Shown here: piece by piece, positions 58,901-64,000 of the stretch | Layout: each line of letters opens with the position of its first letter | Position numbering within the stretch: the stretch's first letter is position 1 | Assembly: GCA_031002005.1 (NCBI GenBank) | Contig: JARYHS010009186.1 | Location: 182,244,437-182,308,436, forward strand | Length of the DNA stretch: 64,000 nt | Source: Vandiemenella viatica | Lineage: Eukaryota; Arthropoda; Insecta; Orthoptera; Morabidae | Direction: 5' to 3' | Notes under the pieces: model-generated | Database searches by the model: none | The model's input: only the letters and a program-made list of their open reading frames with translations | What the model was told of the DNA's origin: nothing | Translations under genes and position numbers: made by a program

Positions 58901-59292
58901 AAAGTCACCGCCAATTACAAGTCTGGTCGGTTTCTTGCGTAATAAGTAAGGTATATCACTTTTGAAGAATTCCGCTCTCTCCTGTTTTTTATTAGTGCCT
59001 GAGGGTGCATATAAATTGACGATGCATATGTCCTTGATGTATACTGCTATACCCCTTCCGGATGTTAAAATTTCCGGGTTTCCTTGATTATTATTGCAGT
59101 TCCGGTTTTGCAGTGGGAGTCTAAATTGGTTATGGTTTCGTAACCGAAGAGTTCAAACTCCCTGATTATCACTTCTTGCATGAGTGCGACGTCTATTTGA
59201 TTTTGGATAAGAAATTGTTGCAAGGCATAAAACTTTGTTTTAGCTGTTATGCGATTGATGTTAATCGTTGTTAGTGTCAAGACTTGATTCAT
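55976..59292 (-). pseudogene. LINE ORF2 endonuclease-reverse transcriptase, frameshifted
   Basis: The minus-strand ORF2 is readable from an N-terminal MNQVLTLTTININ endonuclease start to a C-terminal CDTCGNTDTLVHRISC zinc motif, but over at least five frame segments: 59292-59065, then about 59090-58334, about 58493-57594, 57633-57118 and 57169-55976. Endonuclease signatures include MQEV and GGDFNCVIDRSDQ (around 58900). RT signatures include LFLDFDKAYDRV (about 57560) and the active site YADD at 57259-57270. A second, compensated shift scrambles the region that should read RGLRQGCPLS (about 57370-57450). Reading through the shifts gives about 1100 codons, near the usual ORF2 length. The copy cannot make a full enzyme. 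The number of small indels, against an intact ORF1, could reflect either age or assembly error in homopolymers. Confidence 0.8.
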
Positions 59293-59441
59293 TGTGATGG
59301 TGCTTGGCCTTGGTTGTCCGCCAATCCATTAGTGTCCGACAGCAGCTGTTCCATACGTCAAGTCTGTTCTATACCGTTAAGTTTCCTGTTTACGGTCTCC
59401 AGGTGTTTGTTTCCTTGTGAGTTCGTCGCTGCGATTTATGT

Positions 59442-60728
59442 TCAGGAAGTCTGCCTGACATCCTCTATGTCTTCGTTATGATCGTTGTCTGCCCAACTAA
59501 AGGACATACCTTCTGTCTCCGTACCTGTTTCTCGGTGTCTGACTGAGTTTGGATTTAACTCTGCATTAAATGTTGGCCGGCTCTTCCCGATTTGTTGCTT
59601 TTTGAGCTTTTTACCAGTGCCTTTAGCATCGTCTGTATTTTCTCTTTCAGTGGATGTTTCCCTAGTTTGTTTACTTTTCGTCTCTGGTTGTTTTCTTGCA
59701 CGACGTTTCTTACTGGGTTTGGGCTTCGCTGGTTTCGTCCACTCGGTTTCTTCTGCTGTCGTCGTTTCGTCCTTCTCGTCGGCCGACTCCCTGTTATCGT
59801 CGGTTTCTGCCGTATTTTTCAACGATTCAACATTTCTCTTCTGTTTTGTCTCTTCCATGTTTGTTATTGTCTTTTCTATCAAGTCTCCTTCTTGTTTTCT
59901 TGGTAAGTTTTTCGCTTTTGTGTTCATGGTTTTGGATACCTCGTCGCACCTTGTTTCTTCAGTGTTCCTTATGTCGTCATTTTGTTGTTCCCTCGTTTCT
60001 CTTCTTGTTTTCGTCTCCGTGTTCCCACTGTCCGTTATCGTCAGTGGTGGAAACTGCTGCTGATCTTCCAGTGGCATTTCTTCATCTTGTTCATCTTGTT
60101 TCGGTGTTCCTGTTCGTCTGAGGTAGGTTAGCGGTAGTACTGTAGGTTGTATGCGGGGGCAGTTTGCTCTGATATGTTGTATTGAATTGCATAGAGCGCA
60201 AGTTCTGGGCTGGCCGTCGTATACAACCAGTGCTCTGAAACCGCATACATTGATGTATGATGGTATGTGTTTCGTTATCTCCATTTTTACTAGCCGCACT
60301 CCATTTGCTTTCTTAAACCTGATATTGCCTCCCCATTTGTCTTCTACGATCTCTTCCACGTTGCCGAACGGTTTTATTGCTTGTAGAATGGCTTCATTAG
60401 ATATTTCAAAGGGCAGATTTAACACTCTTATCTGTCTTTTTCCCATTCCTGCGTTCGTTACTTGAACATTGCTTACGTTTCCATCGGCATGATGGAATTT
60501 TAGGTTCCCGGTATTTGATTCAATTACACTAACACAATGTTCCTCGCTTATCATTTTAACAAAAACGCAGTTCTGGAACGAGTCTAGTTGTATTCCCAGT
60601 ATTTCTTCGTCAATTAGCTTTACTTTATCAAACAACCACTCATGTATTTCATAGGCCGATGGTCTTACGTATGCTCGATCGAATGTGAATTTCACTGTGT
60701 TTTTTCTTGTTATGGCGGTGGAAGCCAT
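59442..60728 (-). CDS. LINE ORF1 protein (RNA-binding, CCHC knuckle)
   Basis: This 428-codon open frame is the nucleic-acid-binding ORF1 protein of the LINE. Residues about 95-170 look like an RRM-type fold (RQIRVLNLPFEISNEAI, then FGNVEEI). A single zinc knuckle CALCNSIQHIRANC (C-x2-C-x4-H-x4-C) covers residues 177-190. The C-terminal half is highly charged and rich in E, K, T and N, so probably disordered. In other LINEs such proteins bind element RNA in a ribonucleoprotein particle. The start is the first ATG after the GC-rich leader (GGAAGCC context on the other strand). The frame is undamaged although the adjacent ORF2 is broken. ORF1 lengths vary widely between families, so the size is uninformative. 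Confidence 0.75.
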   Translation of the reverse strand: MASTAITRKNTVKFTFDRAYVRPSAYEIHEWLFDKVKLIDEEILGIQLDSFQNCVFVKMISEEHCVSVIESNTGNLKFHHADGNVSNVQVTNAGMGKRQIRVLNLPFEISNEAILQAIKPFGNVEEIVEDKWGGNIRFKKANGVRLVKMEITKHIPSYINVCGFRALVVYDGQPRTCALCNSIQHIRANCPRIQPTVLPLTYLRRTGTPKQDEQDEEMPLEDQQQFPPLTITDSGNTETKTRRETREQQNDDIRNTEETRCDEVSKTMNTKAKNLPRKQEGDLIEKTITNMEETKQKRNVESLKNTAETDDNRESADEKDETTTAEETEWTKPAKPKPSKKRRARKQPETKSKQTRETSTERENTDDAKGTGKKLKKQQIGKSRPTFNAELNPNSVRHRETGTETEGMSFSWADNDHNEDIEDVRQTS

Positions 60729-61020
60729 CTCTTACCTTTTACTGCAGAATCGCCTAAATGCGGCTGCGTTGATGGGTTTTCAATAGCTCACACACAAACT
60801 TCACACTAACACTGTTATAATAGCTGCGGCGTAACGGAAGTTGCTGACAGCACGTCCGCGTCTGACCGCCGCTGAACGCGGAATGACCAAAGAAGAGGAC
60901 TGCTTGGTTGTCTACCGAGAGGGGACGTTCGGCAGCCCAGCTCAACACACGGGAGACAGACATCAGCGGTGGAGTGGCGGTGAGCCCACCGACTGGACAG
61001 CTACTGTATATTCGTCTGCA
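60729..61020 (-). promoter_or_regulatory. LINE 5' leader (putative internal promoter region)
   Basis: About 290 bp of CpG-containing, GC-rich sequence precede ORF1 on the minus strand and stand out from the AT-rich flank beyond 61020. Many LINEs carry an internal promoter here. No specific promoter element was recognised. Confidence 0.4.
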
Positions 61021-61989
61021 CGGTAATCACCTGACAGAAACAGAAACTTTTGCATTGTCGTTTGTGCGCTAGTAAACGCCTGAGACAAACACTCTTGCTC
61101 TACAGAGAAAGTTTATGTACCCCTGCGTTCTGAAAAGAAAATCAATCTTTGTAAAATTTTGTAAGGTTAAAAAAAATTCAAGTGCCTAAGTAAATCGTAA
61201 AGTCAGATTGTGAACCTTGTCTTCACTATGTCCCATCCAGTCACATAATATATCACTTGGCTTGGTTAAGAATTCTAGTCATTCAATAATTCTTGTTTAA
61301 ATAATAATACAGTGACATCTGGATGTTACTTGCCTCATAATAAGAAACACTCCAAAAGCAATCTCTGGCAACCCGCCTGATTTTTTTAAATATTGAAAAC
61401 TATTTGTAAATTAATAACAGGTAGTAAACGGCCAGAGTGAGATCGAGAAGTCCCTTCCCTCAAATAGGGGACACTTCAACGTACTCTGTGCTTCATTTTG
61501 CTTGTTAGTTCATGTACAAGTTACCATTAGTCACAACACTGGATAATTCATAAGTTGCTTCTATTAAACTACATTAGTTATGTCAATCAATCAAAATGTT
61601 CGTAAATAACCAATTTATTATCGGTGTTCAATATGCTAGAATACAAATGACAACTTTCTGCTTAAAGTTTAGCAGACGTTGTTAAATTTCTGACGCTGAT
61701 GTCCGATTCATTAAAGGGGAATAATAAACGTCAATGTATCTCTCTATAGATCTTCAGTTAGTTAGAAACTGTCATCATATTCCAATTGATCCCGTAACGA
61801 TTGTGGATATCTCTTACCTCAAACAGATCACACTTCTTGGTGATATGATACTACACATTTCCTTCTTTTATTTTACATAATACTGCATTCCATAATTTTT
61901 TATTCCTACTTCTACACAATCTCTGCAGACTTACGTGTATTCTCCAAATGTACGTTTAGTTTAACGTTTCTTGACATCTTCTTCAACGA
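61021..61989. other. Unassigned AT-rich DNA upstream of the LINE
   Basis: The drop in GC at about 61020 marks the LINE boundary. No target duplication partner of the 55.84 kb flank was seen here. Confidence 0.45.
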
Positions 61990-62140
61990 ACGGGTCTTTT
62001 GAAGGAAGCATGCCGTCATTTGCCTGGAATGATTTGGGGAAACCATGGAAAACCCAAAATCTGAATGCCCAGACGGGGATTCGAACCGGCGTCCTCCCGA
62101 ATGTGAGGTCATAGCATTAACCGCTTCCCTGCCATGCTCG
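61990..62140 (-). repeat. tRNA-derived SINE, family S1 (3'-truncated)
   Basis: The plus strand carries GACGGGGATTCGAACCGGCG (inverted B box) and CCTCCCGAATGTGAGGTCAT, preceded by GGGGAAACCATGGAAAACCC of the body. The end distal to the tRNA head is missing. Confidence 0.65.
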
Positions 62141-62184
62141 TTGGGCTGGTTTTCAGTTTTCAGTTGCCTTCTCCACTGTGGCAG

Positions 62185-62460
62185 TGTTCACAAGCGTTGA
62201 TGACTGTGTCGGTGTTGTCAGTGTTGTGGATGAGAGACGTAAGAAGGAAGAGGATGAAATCGAGTGACGGTCCATTCAGGCCTACTCTTCCGAAAGACAC
62301 CTACCCGGAAGTCAAGCTTAAAGTCCCCAATGGATAAACGAATCAATCAACAATATCATAAACACTCACTCCAAACGCACTTCCACCACAACAACTCCTT
62401 GACAGCGCCGGACATCATCACGGTGCCGTAACCAATTGAACAAGCTGGGAGAGCTTTTCT
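62185..62460 (+). repeat. Dispersed repeat R1, second copy (uninterrupted)
   Basis: This copy covers both halves found around the 8.35-9.45 kb hAT element without the insertion, and so acts as a paralogous empty site. A third scrap (TACCGTTCCATTCAAGCCTA) lies at about 46715-46735. Confidence 0.6.
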
Positions 62461-62716
62461 CGACATACATTAATAAATACGACATTGCGCCTCTGCGCCA
62501 TTCACTACGAACTTTGTCTTATTGATTCCATCATTAAAACAAACAAAGCTGAGTCACTATATCGCCACTTATGCTCTGTACAAATCACAGTAACTTTCAT
62601 ACACGTTTTACTTCGGCCTACTCCATCTTTCCCTTATAAGCTCAACATGTAGTAATTTTTCGTTTAAAACAAATCCGGATAAAGAAAAAAATTTAATCAG
62701 TAGATGATACGGAAAA

Positions 62717-62792
62717 TACGAGGCGCGTCCAGAAAGTAAGTTCCGTTTGATAATAAAATGAAATTGTACACAGATACAGAAGAAATTTATAT
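62717..62792 (+). mobile_element. Possible mariner-like element terminus, cut by gap
   Basis: TACGAGGCGCGTCCAGAAAG followed by TAAGTTCCGTTTG resembles a mariner-type terminal repeat next to a TA target. The rest of the element is hidden by the gap, so neither transposase nor right end can be checked. Confidence 0.4.
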
Positions 62793-63792
62793 NNNNNNNN
62801 NNNNNNNNNNNNNNNNNNNNNNNNNNNNNNNNNNNNNNNNNNNNNNNNNNNNNNNNNNNNNNNNNNNNNNNNNNNNNNNNNNNNNNNNNNNNNNNNNNNN
62901 NNNNNNNNNNNNNNNNNNNNNNNNNNNNNNNNNNNNNNNNNNNNNNNNNNNNNNNNNNNNNNNNNNNNNNNNNNNNNNNNNNNNNNNNNNNNNNNNNNNN
63001 NNNNNNNNNNNNNNNNNNNNNNNNNNNNNNNNNNNNNNNNNNNNNNNNNNNNNNNNNNNNNNNNNNNNNNNNNNNNNNNNNNNNNNNNNNNNNNNNNNNN
63101 NNNNNNNNNNNNNNNNNNNNNNNNNNNNNNNNNNNNNNNNNNNNNNNNNNNNNNNNNNNNNNNNNNNNNNNNNNNNNNNNNNNNNNNNNNNNNNNNNNNN
63201 NNNNNNNNNNNNNNNNNNNNNNNNNNNNNNNNNNNNNNNNNNNNNNNNNNNNNNNNNNNNNNNNNNNNNNNNNNNNNNNNNNNNNNNNNNNNNNNNNNNN
63301 NNNNNNNNNNNNNNNNNNNNNNNNNNNNNNNNNNNNNNNNNNNNNNNNNNNNNNNNNNNNNNNNNNNNNNNNNNNNNNNNNNNNNNNNNNNNNNNNNNNN
63401 NNNNNNNNNNNNNNNNNNNNNNNNNNNNNNNNNNNNNNNNNNNNNNNNNNNNNNNNNNNNNNNNNNNNNNNNNNNNNNNNNNNNNNNNNNNNNNNNNNNN
63501 NNNNNNNNNNNNNNNNNNNNNNNNNNNNNNNNNNNNNNNNNNNNNNNNNNNNNNNNNNNNNNNNNNNNNNNNNNNNNNNNNNNNNNNNNNNNNNNNNNNN
63601 NNNNNNNNNNNNNNNNNNNNNNNNNNNNNNNNNNNNNNNNNNNNNNNNNNNNNNNNNNNNNNNNNNNNNNNNNNNNNNNNNNNNNNNNNNNNNNNNNNNN
63701 NNNNNNNNNNNNNNNNNNNNNNNNNNNNNNNNNNNNNNNNNNNNNNNNNNNNNNNNNNNNNNNNNNNNNNNNNNNNNNNNNNNNNNNNNNNN
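62793..63792. other. Scaffold gap, 1000 N
   Basis: Exactly 1000 N, with a mariner-like terminus on the left and a 98% repeat copy on the right, so repetitive sequence probably caused the break. Confidence 0.99.
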
Positions 63793-64000
63793 AAACGCTG
63801 GTGGATAATAAATATTAACCGAAATAGTTGTTTTATTTATAATGTAATGTATTAAATATCGTTAATGCTTCATTACTGTTCATATTTAAGCAACTAAACA
63901 TCTTATGATTACGAAAGCTTATCTTGTTCATTGTGTGCGCAAATTTTTATTTGTGAATAAAATAGCTGCAGCACGTAAATGGTCTGATCGATAGAAACGC
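63793..64000 (+). repeat. 208-bp dispersed repeat, copy 2
   Basis: The sequence resumes after the second gap with this 98% identical copy of 39760-39967, in the same orientation. The gap may have been left because both sides are repetitive. Confidence 0.85.

Larger units (their letters stand above)
55842..61020 (-). mobile_element. Near full-length two-ORF LINE, L1/Tx1-like
   Basis: Read on the minus strand, the element has a GC-rich leader (about 61020-60729), ORF1 with a zinc knuckle, a 149-bp spacer, an ORF2 with apurinic-type endonuclease and reverse transcriptase, a short 3' UTR and an A-rich tail (T-rich here, 55842-55941). The RT palm text (SPGKDGLPLEFYRAFW, then RPITLLNSDFKIFTRILK) resembles the L1/Tx1 group more than CR1, RTE or Jockey, but no tree was made. 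No target duplication was found, so the 5' limit is set only by the drop in GC content near 61020. Confidence 0.8.

Noticed and set aside
59485..60121. Plus-strand frames up to 192 codons rich in F, S, L and V
   Set aside because: They are the antisense of the Glu/Lys-rich part of LINE ORF1, which mimics hydrophobic membrane protein text.
62758..63855. 365-codon frame across the second gap
   Set aside because: It is an artefact of the 1000 N gap.

Overview
The window looks like repeat-rich, gene-poor DNA of an insect nuclear genome. The evidence is an AT-rich background, dense tRNA-derived SINE copies, several clades of non-LTR retrotransposon, hAT-type DNA transposons, an insect-style Ty3/Gypsy element, and two scaffold gaps of exactly 1000 N. 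A polyneopteran (grasshopper, stick insect or cockroach group) is a guess from general appearance only. I found no convincing host protein-coding gene, no structural RNA gene and no CRISPR array. Nothing resembles an undescribed multi-gene system. The interest lies in the mobile elements and how they are nested.

Layout. 1-8.3 kb: mostly anonymous DNA with a diverged local duplication (about 1.8 and 2.9 kb), a perfect 30-nt palindrome, a hammerhead-ribozyme-like motif and SINE relics. 8.35-9.45 kb: a hAT-type non-autonomous element with a target duplication, inserted in a dispersed repeat whose uninterrupted relative lies at about 62.2 kb. 9.9-11.3 kb: SINE copies. 11.9-17.2 kb: a complete, young Ty3/Gypsy LTR retrotransposon with two 445-bp LTRs differing at three sites and one open gag-pol frame of 1459 codons. 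17.2-25.4 kb: anonymous DNA, a 100-nt hairpin, SINEs and a CR1/L2-like LINE relic. 25.38-27.32 kb: a second hAT-type element with an 8-bp target duplication and a decayed hAT transposase C-terminus. 28.8-29.2 kb: a short hAT-like MITE candidate. 30.8-31.8 kb: gap.

32.6-34.1 kb: a Penelope-like element relic (minus strand) split by a 5'-truncated RTE-like LINE (plus strand). 35.7-36.1 kb: a possible solo LTR. 39.7-40 kb: a 208-bp repeat whose 98% identical partner closes the window. 40.9-42.9 kb: a diverged tandem repeat array. 42.9-43.5 kb: a fold-back element with 117-bp inverted arms. 43.6-44.9 kb: a second RTE-like LINE copy. 45-53 kb: SINEs and LINE crumbs. 53.6-53.9 kb: an isolated CpG-rich island. 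54.2-54.7 kb: a CR1/L2-like LINE 3' end. 55.9-61.0 kb: a near full-length two-ORF LINE on the minus strand (L1/Tx1-like), ORF1 intact and ORF2 frameshifted. 62.0-62.8 kb: a SINE, the dispersed repeat, a mariner-like terminus and the second gap.

Only the LTR element looks capable of encoding a full set of proteins. The LINEs, the Penelope relic and the hAT transposase are broken, and the SINEs depend on LINE machinery supplied elsewhere. All assignments come from motifs read by eye; no database search was run.
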